Assembly: GCF_902826915.1 (NCBI RefSeq)
Contig: NZ_CADEGP010000028.1
Span: 1 to 32,620, forward strand
Origin: an uncultured Nitrosomonas sp.
GTDB lineage: Bacteria; Pseudomonadota; Gammaproteobacteria; Burkholderiales; Nitrosomonadaceae
Length of the DNA stretch: 32,620 bases
Reading direction: 5' to 3'
Made by a program: the position numbers and the translations under genes. Below the pieces are notes generated by a model. It searched no databases, had not been told where the DNA came from, and saw nothing but the letters and a program-made list of their open reading frames with translations. Of the stretch, positions 7,342 to 16,086 are shown piece after piece. How positions within the stretch are numbered: the first letter of the stretch is position 1; each line of letters opens with the position of its first letter.

Positions 7342-8121
7342 ATGTTGGTATCTGTTATGCAGAGCGCGAGTCGCTCTGTTTTGTTGGGTTGTTGGGTGAT
7401 AATTTTGCTTGCCGGGTTGTTTTTCCCGCAACATGCGGAGGCGCAGTACTGGTGGAATGCGAGTCGCGAACCGGTTGGCATAGCGCCGGATCCCGCCACG
7501 AATCCTGAGGCGATTATTCAGGTTTATGGCGCGCGAGCTTTTGGTTGGCGCGGTTATTTTGGGATTCATACCTGGATTGCGGTGAAGCCTACGGGGGCTC
7601 AGTCTTACACTATTTATGAAGTGATCGGGTGGTTGCGGCGTAGCAAGCGGTCGGTGTTGGCGGTTTATGAAAATGCGCCTGACCGGCGCTGGTACGGGAA
7701 TGTACCCGAGATCTTGGCAGAAAAAAGAGACGATGGTGTGGATGCGTTGATCGAAAAAATTGATCTGGCGGCTAACCGTTACCCCTACACGAAAGATTAC
7801 ACTATGTGGCCGGGGCCGAATTCCAATACCTTTACCGCTTGGGTTTCGCGCGCGGTGCCCGAGTTGCAGCTGGATTTGCCGCCCACGGCGATTGGCAAGG
7901 ATTATCTGGGTTACCGGTTTATATCGCATGCTCCGAGTGGCAGTGGTTTGCAGATTTCATTTTTTGGCTTGCTGGGTGTGTTGATTAGCGCGGTGGAAGG
8001 GATTGAATTCAATTTTCTGGGTTTGTCTTTTGGTGTTAACTGGAACCCCATCGCCATTAAATTGCCACTGCTAGGACGCATGGAATTGAATTCATGGTCG
8101 CGGCCGGTAACCGAGAATTGA
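7342..8121 (+). CDS. DUF3750 family exported or membrane-anchored protein
   Basis: 259 residues from the ATG at 7342; an in-frame ATG at 7357 is an equally good start. A hydrophobic segment (VLLGCWVIILLAGLFF) ends near PQHAEAQY, a likely signal peptide with an AEA site. The core carries motifs I associate with DUF3750: FGIHTWIAVKP, YEVIGW, WYGNVPEIL, YPYTKDYTMWPGPNSNTF and LPPTAIGKDYL. A hydrophobic patch near residues 205-225 (FFGLLGVLISAV) might be a second membrane segment. The invariant His and Asn in such domains hint at a peptidase- or transferase-like fold, but that is speculation. It is transcribed in the same direction as the iron transport operon yet separated from it by a Fur-like promoter. 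Confidence 0.7.
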   Translation: MLVSVMQSASRSVLLGCWVIILLAGLFFPQHAEAQYWWNASREPVGIAPDPATNPEAIIQVYGARAFGWRGYFGIHTWIAVKPTGAQSYTIYEVIGWLRRSKRSVLAVYENAPDRRWYGNVPEILAEKRDDGVDALIEKIDLAANRYPYTKDYTMWPGPNSNTFTAWVSRAVPELQLDLPPTAIGKDYLGYRFISHAPSGSGLQISFFGLLGVLISAVEGIEFNFLGLSFGVNWNPIAIKLPLLGRMELNSWSRPVTEN

Positions 8122-8156
8122 TCCGGTTCTTGCCGTTTTTTGTTAGAGATATTTAA

Positions 8157-8185
8157 TTGATAATTATTCTTATTCATACTATAGT
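8157..8185 (+). promoter_or_regulatory. Sigma-70 promoter for the iron ABC operon
   Basis: TTGATA (8157-8162) and TATAGT (8180-8185) are separated by exactly 17 bases, a strong match to the housekeeping consensus. Transcription would start near 8192, about 45 bases before the binding-protein start. The Fur-like box covers the -35 hexamer. Confidence 0.7.
8158..8172 (+). promoter_or_regulatory. Fur-like box
   Basis: TGATAATTATTCTTA matches the 7-1-7 Fur pattern TGATAAT-N-ATTATCA at 12 of 14 defined positions. It overlaps the -35 hexamer of the promoter just listed and precedes a ferric-iron transporter, so iron-dependent repression by Fur is the natural reading. Confidence 0.7.
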
Positions 8186-8237
8186 GTTTGCCATTAATTA
8201 ATTCGATTGATGAAACTTTTTCCCCGGAATTTCTCTC

Positions 8238-9251
8238 ATGGTCAGCCCAAATCTAAGCCGTTTTCTTATTGTTGTTCCTTTGCTTTTTTCGTTATTTATT
8301 ATTCATCCAGTGCATGCTAATGAAGTGGTTGTTTATTCCGCGCGAATTGAGCAACTCATTAAGCCGATGTTTGATGCTTTTACCCAGGAGACCGGGATTA
8401 AAGTTAAATACACTACCGACAACGAAGGCGCGTTGCTTGCCCGGCTGGAGGCGGAGGGGAAAAATACACCGGCCGATATGTTGATAACTGCGGATGTTGG
8501 TAATCTCTGGGCAGCTGCACAGAAAGGATTGTTAAAACCGGTTAAGTCCGAGGCGCTTGAGGGTAATATCCCGGCGTATTTGCGCGATCCGGATAATGCG
8601 TGGTTTGGGCTGTCGATACGCGCCAGGACTTTGGTTTATAACACCAAAAAAGTAAAGCCCGAGGAGCTTTCAACCTATGAAAATCTTGCCGATCCCAAGT
8701 GGAAAAAACGGCTCTGTTTACGCACTTCGAAGAAAGTGTATAACCAATCGCTTGTGGCAATGATGATTGCTGAACATGGCGTAGCTGAGACGGAAAAGAT
8801 TGTTAAGGGTTGGGTGGCTAATCTGGCAACCGATCCGCTATCCGATGATACCCGTGCATTGGAATTTGTAGCCGCTGGAAAATGTGATGTGACATTGGTC
8901 AATACCTATTATTTTGGCCGCTTAATGAAACAGGATCCCAATTTGCCGCTGGCGATTTTCTGGCCCAATCAGGATAGCAGTGGTGTGCATGTCAATATTT
9001 CAGGTGCGGGAGTCACGCGCTATGCTCGCAACGAACAGGCTGCCATTAAATTATTGGAATTCTTGTCGTCTGCTAAAGCACAAAACCTTTTCGCTGATGT
9101 GAATATGGAATATCCGGTTAATCCTAAAATTGCGGCTGATCCATTTGTCGCAACGTGGGGTGATTTTAAACAAAACTCAATGAATCTGGTTAAAGCCGGA
9201 GAATTGCAGACGACTGCCGTAAAGCTGATGGATCGCGCAGGATACCGGTAA
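8238..9251 (+). CDS. futA: Ferric-iron ABC transporter substrate-binding protein
   Basis: 337 residues with a signal peptide ending near VHA-NEVVVYS (residue ~27), so periplasmic. The mature part follows the FbpA/FutA pattern: EVVVYSARIEQLIKPM, then TGIKVKYTT, TPADMLITADVGNLW, GLSIRARTLVYN, and NTYYFGRL with the adjacent tyrosines that bind ferric iron in this family. The pair is completed by the permease and ATPase genes downstream, so it should deliver Fe(III) to them. The start at 8238 is the only one that gives a complete signal peptide. An upstream Fur-like box supports the iron assignment over other substrates such as thiamine or putrescine. Confidence 0.85.
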   Translation: MVSPNLSRFLIVVPLLFSLFIIHPVHANEVVVYSARIEQLIKPMFDAFTQETGIKVKYTTDNEGALLARLEAEGKNTPADMLITADVGNLWAAAQKGLLKPVKSEALEGNIPAYLRDPDNAWFGLSIRARTLVYNTKKVKPEELSTYENLADPKWKKRLCLRTSKKVYNQSLVAMMIAEHGVAETEKIVKGWVANLATDPLSDDTRALEFVAAGKCDVTLVNTYYFGRLMKQDPNLPLAIFWPNQDSSGVHVNISGAGVTRYARNEQAAIKLLEFLSSAKAQNLFADVNMEYPVNPKIAADPFVATWGDFKQNSMNLVKAGELQTTAVKLMDRAGYR

Positions 9252-9343
9252 AGCGGCGTGAGTAAGTCGGCACATGCGGTGGTGAAAAATCAGTTTCCTG
9301 AAAGCGCAAGATTTTTTCTGTTTTCCTTTTTCTTAAACGTTTG

Positions 9344-10945
9344 ATGATTAGTTGGCGCTGGATACCTTTTGTCGCCGCTGCATTGGTACTGGCACCCGTT
9401 GGTGTGATTTTTTCATCCGTGTTGGCGCCGGCAAGTGAGATTTGGCAGCATCTGGTTGAAACCACACTGATTTCCTTGTTGCTCAATACGTTCTGGTTGG
9501 TATTGGGGGTAATCGTTGGAACGGCACTACTGGGTATCAGCCTGGCCTGGTTCACCGCTGTTTATGAATTTCCCGGACGACGATTCTTTTCCTGGGCGTT
9601 GTTATTGCCGATGGCGATCCCTGCCTATGTAACAGCCTTTGTTGTATTGGGTTTGTTTGACTTTACCGGCCCGATACAAACTACATTGCGTGCTTGGTTG
9701 GATTCTGATCTGTCCTGGTTTCCGGATATACGTGGCAGAATGGGCGTTATTATCGTCATGACCTTGGCTTTTTATCCTTATGTCTATTTGCTGGCGCGGA
9801 ATGCTTTCTTGAGCCAAGGCAAGCGTTCGTTGGAGGTTGCACAATCACTTGGCTTCAGCCGCAAGCAGGGTTTCTTCAAAGTGGTGTTGCCGATGGCGCG
9901 TCCCTGGATAGCTGGGGGTATCATGCTGGTGTCAATGGAAACATTGGCGGATTTTGGAACAGTCGCGGTGTTTAATTACAATACATTTACCACAGCCATC
10001 TACAAAGCGTGGTTTAGCATGTTTTCATTGCATGCCGCTTCTCAGCTTGCTTCTTTATTGATTATTATAGTCTTTATTGTGATTGTGTTGGAACAACAGT
10101 TCAGATCGCGTATGCGTTATGCGGAAGCGAAAAGAAGTGCGAGAGTACAGCGTATTCAGTTGGCAGGTTGGCATAATTGGGTGGTTACCGGTTTTGTGAT
10201 CAGTGTATTATTTTTTGCATTTTTTCTGCCGGTTGCACAACTGTGTTATTGGGCCCTGCAATCGTTTGTACAGGATTACGATGTGGGTCGTTACCTGGAA
10301 TTTCTCTGGCATTCCCTGACCTTATCCGGTCTGGCGGCTTTATTGATCTGTCTGGTTGTAATTGCTATGGTTTATGCGCTGCGGCGTTATCCTGATTCTG
10401 CTACGCGTTATGCCGTGCGCACCGCAACCATTGGGTATGCATTGCCTGGTACAGTGTTGGCAATTGGCGTGTACGTGCCGTTGGTCTGGCTGGATGGGCA
10501 GCTCAGTGAATTGGCGTTACACTGGTTTCAAATAGAAACAGGTCCGTTGATTCAGGGCACATTAGCCATTATGCTGATTGCTTATTTGATACGATTTATG
10601 GCCGTGAGTCATTATCCCATTGATAGCGCAATGCAACGGGTCACGCACAGCGTTGATGAGGCGGCGATGAGTTTGGGCGTGCATGGCTGGGCAATGATCA
10701 GAACAGTACATATTCCAATATTGAAACCCGGTATTTTTACCGCTGCCACCTTGGTGTTTGTCGACGTGATGAAGGAGATGCCGATTACGCTGATGACCCG
10801 CCCATTTGGCTGGGATACGCTGGCAGTCCGAATCTATGAGATGACTTCAGAAGGCCAGTGGGAACAGGCGGCTTTACCGGCGGTTACGTTGATACTGGCT
10901 GGATTAATACCGATATATTTGTTTATGCGTCAAACTGAAATCTAA
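9344..10945 (+). CDS. futB: Ferric-iron ABC transporter permease (fused double-domain)
   Basis: About 533 residues with some twelve hydrophobic segments and two binding-protein-dependent permease domains. Each carries an EAA-like loop: LEVAQSLGFSRKQGFFKVVLP in the first half and DEAAMSLGVHGWAMIRTVHIP in the second. This duplicated layout is typical of FbpB/FutB/SfuB iron permeases. I used the ATG at 9344; a TTG directly before it extends the frame by one residue. No clear ribosome site is visible. About 90 bases separate it from the binding-protein gene, and three bases separate its stop from the ATPase start, so the three genes form one operon. Confidence 0.85.
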   Translation: MISWRWIPFVAAALVLAPVGVIFSSVLAPASEIWQHLVETTLISLLLNTFWLVLGVIVGTALLGISLAWFTAVYEFPGRRFFSWALLLPMAIPAYVTAFVVLGLFDFTGPIQTTLRAWLDSDLSWFPDIRGRMGVIIVMTLAFYPYVYLLARNAFLSQGKRSLEVAQSLGFSRKQGFFKVVLPMARPWIAGGIMLVSMETLADFGTVAVFNYNTFTTAIYKAWFSMFSLHAASQLASLLIIIVFIVIVLEQQFRSRMRYAEAKRSARVQRIQLAGWHNWVVTGFVISVLFFAFFLPVAQLCYWALQSFVQDYDVGRYLEFLWHSLTLSGLAALLICLVVIAMVYALRRYPDSATRYAVRTATIGYALPGTVLAIGVYVPLVWLDGQLSELALHWFQIETGPLIQGTLAIMLIAYLIRFMAVSHYPIDSAMQRVTHSVDEAAMSLGVHGWAMIRTVHIPILKPGIFTAATLVFVDVMKEMPITLMTRPFGWDTLAVRIYEMTSEGQWEQAALPAVTLILAGLIPIYLFMRQTEI

Positions 10946-10948
10946 GTA

Positions 10949-12004
10949 ATGAGTGCTATATTGTTGCAATTGAATAATATCCGACAAGCTTATGGTGAGC
11001 AGGTCGTGATTCATGATTTAACCTTGTCCTTGCAGAAAGGGCAAATCGGTTGTTTGCTCGGACCGAGCGGTTGCGGTAAAACTACGGCGTTACGCTGTAT
11101 TGCAGGATTTGAGTCAGTATTGGCCGGGGAAATTATCCTCAACGGTATTTGTGTTAGTAGCGCGGATGTTTTTGTGCCACCGGAACAAAGGCGCATTGGC
11201 ATGGTTTTTCAAGATTACGCGTTATTTCCACATCTGGATGTAACTGCTAACATCGGTTTTGGCTTGCATCGCTTAACCAAGGTGGAGCGTGCGCGGCGTG
11301 TCGATGAGTTGCTGCATGTGGTGCATTTGACCGAAGCCTCTAAAAAATATCCGCATGAATTATCAGGTGGACAGCAGCAACGCGTGGCGCTGGCGCGCGC
11401 ATTGGCACCTAAACCAGAGTTGTTGTTGTTGGACGAGCCTTTTTCCAATCTGGATATCAGCTTGCGTGAACGCTTAAGTATCGAAGTGCGCGAGATTATT
11501 AAGAACCAGGGGATTACCGCTATCCTGGTTACCCATGATCAAGCTGAAGCATTTGCGATAGCTGACGAAATTGGCGTCATGTATCGTGGTGAGATGCAGC
11601 AGTTAGATACTGCCTTTAATTTGTATCATCAACCGGCGAATCGGTTTGTTGCCAACTTCATCGGGCAAGGCGTATTTCTTCCAGGGAAGGTGATTAATGC
11701 GCAACAGATTGAAATCGAATTGGGGATTTTAGAGAGTGAGATTCCTCATCAACATGAGAATGGTTGTATCGTAGATGTATTGTTACGGCCGGATGATATC
11801 GTTCACGATGACCACAGTTCACTGCAGGCAACAATTGTGTGCAAGGCATTTCGTGGCGCAGAGATTTTATACACGCTGCGACTTGCTGGCGGAGCGCGAG
11901 TATTGGCATTAGTACCCAGTCATCATAATCACGCTCTTGGCGAGAAAATAGGTATCAAGCCTGAAGTTGATCATATTGTGGCATTTCAACAATTGGGATC
12001 ATGA
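10949..12004 (+). CDS. futC: Ferric-iron ABC transporter ATP-binding protein
   Basis: 351 residues with a complete ABC ATPase: Walker A GPSGCGKT near 38-45, Q-loop in VFQDYALFPH, signature LSGGQQQRVALARAL, Walker B LLLLDEPFSNLD, and the switch His in LVTHDQ. A C-terminal extension of about 110 residues has the TOBE-like fold expected of CUT/FbpC ATPases (VLLRPDD). It starts three bases after the permease stop. It energises Fe(III) uptake from the inner face of the cytoplasmic membrane. No clear intrinsic terminator follows. Confidence 0.85.
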   Translation: MSAILLQLNNIRQAYGEQVVIHDLTLSLQKGQIGCLLGPSGCGKTTALRCIAGFESVLAGEIILNGICVSSADVFVPPEQRRIGMVFQDYALFPHLDVTANIGFGLHRLTKVERARRVDELLHVVHLTEASKKYPHELSGGQQQRVALARALAPKPELLLLDEPFSNLDISLRERLSIEVREIIKNQGITAILVTHDQAEAFAIADEIGVMYRGEMQQLDTAFNLYHQPANRFVANFIGQGVFLPGKVINAQQIEIELGILESEIPHQHENGCIVDVLLRPDDIVHDDHSSLQATIVCKAFRGAEILYTLRLAGGARVLALVPSHHNHALGEKIGIKPEVDHIVAFQQLGS

Positions 12005-12226
12005 GACTTGATTTTTGAGTCAATTTTGTATGAAAATTTGACCAGATTAGCTTTTTAACTACTTTTTGGGGCATTGCTACTTCCCTTTTAATAGTTTTTT
12101 CTATAGCATAATCAGATTGGTATTTTATACCTCTCTTTTACGGCTTTATTCCAAACAATCACGTACCCAGTCTCAGAGATAATATTTGGGACTACAATTC
12201 CAGAAATAATTTTAATGAGGGATTTT

Positions 12227-12553
12227 ATGAGTCAGCATATCCATTACGTTACCGACGATAATTTTGAAACAGAAGTCTTGCAGTCGACTGCTCCCGTGCT
12301 GGTTGACTATTGGGCAGAGTGGTGTGGTCCTTGCAAAATGATAGCACCCATACTTGACGAAATTGCGAAGGAGTATGGAGAGCGACTTAAGGTGGCGAAA
12401 CTGAACATTGATGAGAATCAATTAACACCGCCTAAATATGGCATTCGTGGTATCCCGACATTAATGCTTTTTAAAAATGGCAATATAGAAGCAACAAAAG
12501 TGGGTGCGTTATCAAAATCGCAGTTAACAGCGTTTATTGACAGTCACATTTAA
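12227..12553 (+). CDS. trxA: Thioredoxin
   Basis: 108 residues, the usual thioredoxin length, with the active site [14 protein letters not shown] and the cis-proline loop [15 protein letters not shown] placed the start at the ATG at 12227, with GAGG about seven bases upstream; an earlier in-frame ATG at 12215 would only add MRDF and destroy the spacing. It reduces disulfides of cytosolic proteins using electrons from thioredoxin reductase. It lies directly upstream of rho, an arrangement widespread in beta- and gammaproteobacteria. Confidence 0.95.
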   Translation: MSQHIHYVTDDNFETEVLQSTAPVLVDYWAEWCGPCKMIAPILDEIAKEYGERLKVAKLNIDENQLTPPKYGIRGIPTLMLFKNGNIEATKVGALSKSQLTAFIDSHI

Positions 12554-12700
12554 ACTCGCTAGGCTAGTCTAAAAGCAGATAGATTTGAGGACTTGCATTG
12601 ATAAAAATCACATCACGGCTTTTTTTATTACTCCATCTGTAACATTTTCCTTTCCAGTATCCTTATTTTTTCCTAAGTATTCTTTTTCAAGAGCTTTCTC

Positions 12701-13960
12701 ATGCGCTTATCTGATCTAAAAAATTTACATGTCACTGAATTAGTGAAAATGGCCGTCGAAAACGAAATTGACGGCGCCAATCGAATGCGAAAGCAAGACG
12801 TAATTTTTGCGTTGCTTAAAAATCAGGCACGTAAGGGTGAGAATATTTATGGTCATGGGACATTGGAAGTGCTGCAAGATGGATTTGGCTTTTTACGTTC
12901 CCCAGATACTTCATATTTAGCCGGCCCGGATGATATTTATATTTCGCCGAGCCAAATCCGACGTTTTAACTTGCATACCGGTGATTCAATCGATGGAGAG
13001 ATCCGTCCGCCCAAAGATGGAGAGCGTTATTTTGCACTGGTAAAAGTTGATAAAGTTAATAACGAGCCACCAGAAAATTCTAAACAGAAAATTCTGTTTG
13101 AAAATTTGACGCCGCTATTTCCTGATGAACGATTGATACTTGAACGAGATATTAAAGCTGAAGAAAACATTACTAGTCGTATTATCGATTTGATTGCTCC
13201 GATCGGTAAGGGGCAACGTGGGTTGCTGGTGGCTAGCCCTAAATCAGGCAAAACCGTCATGTTGCAACATATTGCGCACGCCATCGCAGCTAATCATCCG
13301 GATGTGATTCTGATGGTGCTATTGATCGATGAACGCCCGGAAGAAGTCACGGAAATGATCCGGTCTGTCAGAGGAGAAGTGATTTCTTCTACCTTCGATG
13401 AATCCGCCTCACGGCATGTGCAAGTAGCCGAGATGGTCATTGAAAAAGCCAAGCGTTTGGTCGAGCACAAGAAAGATGTGGTAATACTGCTGGATTCGAT
13501 TACACGTCTGGCTCGTGCTTATAACGCCATAGTGCCCGCATCCGGGAAGGTGCTGACGGGTGGCGTGGATGCAAGCGCGTTGCAGCGTCCTAAGCGTTTC
13601 TTTGGTGCTGCGCGAAATATAGAAGAAGGCGGATCGTTGACTATTATTGCAACCGCCTTGATTGATACCGGGTCACGGATGGATGACGTGATTTATGAGG
13701 AATTCAAAGGTACTGGTAATATGGAAATTCATCTTGATCGTCGCATGGCCGAGAAACGGATTTATCCTTCAATTAACGTGAACCGATCAAGCACACGTCG
13801 TGAAGAACTATTGATCGCTCCCGAAGTTTTGCAGAAAATCTGGGTGTTGCGTAAGTTGCTGCATCCAATGGATGATATGGATGCAATGGGGTTTCTATTG
13901 GATAAAATCAAAGGTACTAAAAACAACTCTGATTTTTTTGATTCAATGAGACGGGTGTAG
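12701..13960 (+). CDS. rho: Transcription termination factor Rho
   Basis: 419 residues, the same length as the E. coli protein. An N-terminal helix bundle ([18 protein letters not shown]) is followed by the cold-shock-like RNA-binding domain ([28 protein letters not shown]). The RecA-like ATPase then has a Walker A of the form SPKSGKT, Walker [17 protein letters not shown], and the Q/R-loop region [14 protein letters not shown]. Rho is a hexameric helicase that ends untranslated transcripts. The 147-base leader after trxA contains pyrimidine-rich stretches, consistent with but not proving Rho-dependent autoregulation. Confidence 0.97.
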   Translation: MRLSDLKNLHVTELVKMAVENEIDGANRMRKQDVIFALLKNQARKGENIYGHGTLEVLQDGFGFLRSPDTSYLAGPDDIYISPSQIRRFNLHTGDSIDGEIRPPKDGERYFALVKVDKVNNEPPENSKQKILFENLTPLFPDERLILERDIKAEENITSRIIDLIAPIGKGQRGLLVASPKSGKTVMLQHIAHAIAANHPDVILMVLLIDERPEEVTEMIRSVRGEVISSTFDESASRHVQVAEMVIEKAKRLVEHKKDVVILLDSITRLARAYNAIVPASGKVLTGGVDASALQRPKRFFGAARNIEEGGSLTIIATALIDTGSRMDDVIYEEFKGTGNMEIHLDRRMAEKRIYPSINVNRSSTRREELLIAPEVLQKIWVLRKLLHPMDDMDAMGFLLDKIKGTKNNSDFFDSMRRV

Positions 13961-14263
13961 AATTAAGTCTTTTTAATGCAGAGATAATAATGGAATAGAT
14001 GGCCGCTATCCTAAAATCGGTATAGAAATTTCAATTATTTGTCTCATCGATACCATCTGATTTTCTTAGAAAAATATGCAGTGCCGGTAAACCAGAATCA
14101 GAGCTTCTATCCAACAGGCCGTTGAAAAACTATCTGCATTGCCGCTGCGGTGTTAAAAACAGGTTTAAAGTGCTCATTTATTAGGCATAAACTACGCTTT
14201 TTCACCTGTTTTTGCCTTGATCAGCTGCTTCGAAAATGTTTTTCAACGGTCTGCTAATTGCTA
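13961..14263. other. Spacer between convergent rho and the sigma-54 activator gene
   Basis: This intergenic stretch contains the first MITE-like repeat (14115-14253) and otherwise nothing that I recognise. No other hairpin terminator for rho is obvious; the repeat, being palindromic at its ends, may serve as one for both converging genes. Confidence 0.5.
14115..14253 (+). repeat. MITE-like repeat, copy 1
   Basis: A 139-bp non-coding element with terminal inverted repeats CAGGCCGTTGAAAAAC and GTTTTTCAACGGTCTG (15 of 16 match). Its interior, e.g. TATCTGCATTGCCGCTGCGG and CTCATTTATTAGGCATAA, recurs in inverted orientation at 16800-16937. No target-site duplication could be defined with certainty. 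It looks like a non-autonomous transposable element; I do not assign the parent family. Confidence 0.8.
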
Positions 14264-15826
14264 TTAATCATAACTTCTGAAATTCATTAAGTTAATTTTG
14301 TATTTTTTTAGCTTAGCGTAAACAGCGCGCGATGTGATTCCCATATTTTCAGAGACACTTTTTATATTTCCGTGATGCTGCTTTAAAGCTGTTTCAAGAA
14401 ACGATTTCTCTATCTTGGCAAGCGACTGTTCTTTCAAGTCTTTCCATTCCACAGCACCTCCGGTCTTAAGTGGAAGCTCTAAATCCAGTTCGGTCATTTC
14501 TCTGCCGCAGGCAAACAGCATGCTGCGCTCAAGAATATTTTCCAGCTCGCGAACATTGCCTGGCCAATGATAGGCGCGTATTTTATGCATGACTTCACGG
14601 CTTACTGATTCAATTTCTTTGTTATACCGATTGTTTAACCGCTGGATAATCAATTGCACAAGGTAAGGTAAATCTTCCGGTCGTTCGGTCAACGAAGGGA
14701 TGTTTAAGCGGACTACGTTGATACGGTAATACAGATCATTGCGAAATAAATCTTGCTTGACCAGATCTTCCAGATTTTGGTTTGTGGCTGAAATGATCCT
14801 GACATCAACTGCCAATGTTTGTTTTCCGCCGACTCTTTCCAGCTCTGCTTCCTGGATTACACGAAGCAACCGGGTTTGTGCTGCGGGCGATAATGAGTCA
14901 ACTTCGTCCAGAAACAAGGTGCCGCCTTCGGCTCGCTCGAAATAGCCATGGTGTACTTCTATGGCGCCAGTAAAAGCGCCTTTCTCGTGTCCAAACAAGG
15001 CGGTTTCAATCAGACTTTCCGGGATTGCGCCACAGTTAATAGTGATAAATGGTTTGTGGTGGCGATCGCTCATCGCGTGTATGGCGCGCGCTATCAATTC
15101 TTTACCTACACCTGTTTGGCCCTGAATTAACACCGTCGCTGGAGTAGGTGCAATAACCTCGATTGATTGCAGTATTTTTTGCATCATCGGTGATTTTGCT
15201 ATGATCGCAGGAGGTTGATATTTTTTTGATATTTGCTTGCTTTGCTTGTGCCAAAGCCTTTGCAAGTTTGTCTCAATCCGGCACTGCAATTCATTTATAT
15301 CATTAATTTCCTTGACGGGTGTTGTATCAGTATATTCCATTCCAGTATGTCCTTTTGCCGCTTGTGGATTGGTGTAAATACAAACATCGCATTTGCCATC
15401 TTGGCGGGCTATGCTTTTCTTAATTTCAACCTTGGCATAACCAAAATTTCTGGCTGCGATGCCTCCAAATACACTGGAAGTCATTCTGCATAACTCAGGA
15501 AAATTGGTCACTTGTTCGCCGAAAGGACAGCAGGAATTTGTAACAGTAATACAATCTTGATTGCTGGAAACAAGTGAAAATTTACCGCCGATATTGTTCT
15601 TGATATCGAGTATGAGTTCGGTGTAGCTTTCAACATCAAGCTGCTCATTTTTATGTGTATTATCTCGATAAGTTTCTTCAAAAAAGCATCCAGCAGTTTT
15701 AGCGATATGCTCAATCAATTGTTCGCAATGCTTCTGACCTTGTTGTTCGCTGGCATGCATTAGTTCAAGAATAAAGGTTTGCAAAAAAAAGACTGGTGTT
15801 AATTCGGAGAGAGGGCTATTTTTCAT
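14264..15826 (-). CDS. Sigma-54-dependent transcriptional activator (NtrC family) with cysteine-rich sensor domain
   Basis: 520 residues. Residues 1-160 form an N-terminal sensor domain that is not a response-regulator receiver. It holds CCPFGE (C99, C100), C113 and CDVC (C146, C149), followed by a linker. The segment around MTSSVFGGIAARNFGYAKVEI and the Cys pattern recalls V4R-like small-molecule sensors such as those of DmpR-type regulators, but I am not certain. The AAA+ domain is complete: Walker A GQTGVGKE (236-243), GAFTGA (283-288) for sigma-54 contact, Walker B GGTLFLDEV (301-309). A Fis-type helix-turn-helix lies near 485-510 (NIKSVSENMGITSRAVYAKL). It is divergent from the beta-CA-like gene, which has a sigma-54 promoter, so that gene is the likely target. 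Confidence 0.9.
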   Translation of the reverse strand: MKNSPLSELTPVFFLQTFILELMHASEQQGQKHCEQLIEHIAKTAGCFFEETYRDNTHKNEQLDVESYTELILDIKNNIGGKFSLVSSNQDCITVTNSCCPFGEQVTNFPELCRMTSSVFGGIAARNFGYAKVEIKKSIARQDGKCDVCIYTNPQAAKGHTGMEYTDTTPVKEINDINELQCRIETNLQRLWHKQSKQISKKYQPPAIIAKSPMMQKILQSIEVIAPTPATVLIQGQTGVGKELIARAIHAMSDRHHKPFITINCGAIPESLIETALFGHEKGAFTGAIEVHHGYFERAEGGTLFLDEVDSLSPAAQTRLLRVIQEAELERVGGKQTLAVDVRIISATNQNLEDLVKQDLFRNDLYYRINVVRLNIPSLTERPEDLPYLVQLIIQRLNNRYNKEIESVSREVMHKIRAYHWPGNVRELENILERSMLFACGREMTELDLELPLKTGGAVEWKDLKEQSLAKIEKSFLETALKQHHGNIKSVSENMGITSRAVYAKLKKYKINLMNFRSYD

Positions 15827-15843
15827 AGATTATGACTTGGATG

Positions 15844-15858
15844 TGAAGTTAAACTTCA
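15844..15858. promoter_or_regulatory. Palindrome, candidate activator site near the regulator gene
   Basis: TGAAGT-TAA-ACTTCA is a perfect 6-bp inverted repeat 17 bases upstream of the activator's start and about 85-98 bases upstream of the sigma-54 promoter. Position and symmetry fit an upstream activating site that might also autoregulate the activator. No binding evidence. Confidence 0.4.
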
Positions 15859-15900
15859 TTGATTGAAGCATAGCTACGCTGATGTGGCAACATATTAAAG

Positions 15901-15925
15901 TTAACTGATTGTAATCAATGGTTAA
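15901..15925. promoter_or_regulatory. Interrupted palindrome, candidate activator site
   Basis: Outer arms TTAAC and GTTAA enclose an inner GATTGTAATC palindrome, so the whole 25 bases are nearly symmetric. It ends 16 bases before the -24 element. It may be a second activator site or a site for an architectural protein such as IHF. Confidence 0.35.
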
Positions 15926-15941
15926 TATATTACTTTCTAAG

Positions 15942-15957
15942 TGGCATGGTATTTGCT
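15942..15957 (+). promoter_or_regulatory. Sigma-54 (-24/-12) promoter
   Basis: TGGCAT-N5-TTGCT matches the consensus TGGCAC-N5-TTGCW at ten of eleven defined positions with exact spacing between GG and GC. Transcription would start near 15969, giving a leader of about 118 bases to the TTG start codon of the beta-CA-like gene. It lies between that gene and the divergent sigma-54 activator gene, which is independent support. Confidence 0.85.
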
Positions 15958-16086
15958 GGTAATCTTAATGCATCTGAAAATAACCAGATGTACGGGCTAA
16001 GCATCCGTTATGCAGCCGTCATAATTTAAATAAAAGTAGATTCGCAAGGATTTTAAAATTCTACGTATTAACAAGGAGAGTCAAAA

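Noticed and set aside
12005..12060. Small inverted repeat after the iron ATPase gene as terminator
   Set aside because: The stem (GACT/AGTC) is only four base pairs; too weak to call.
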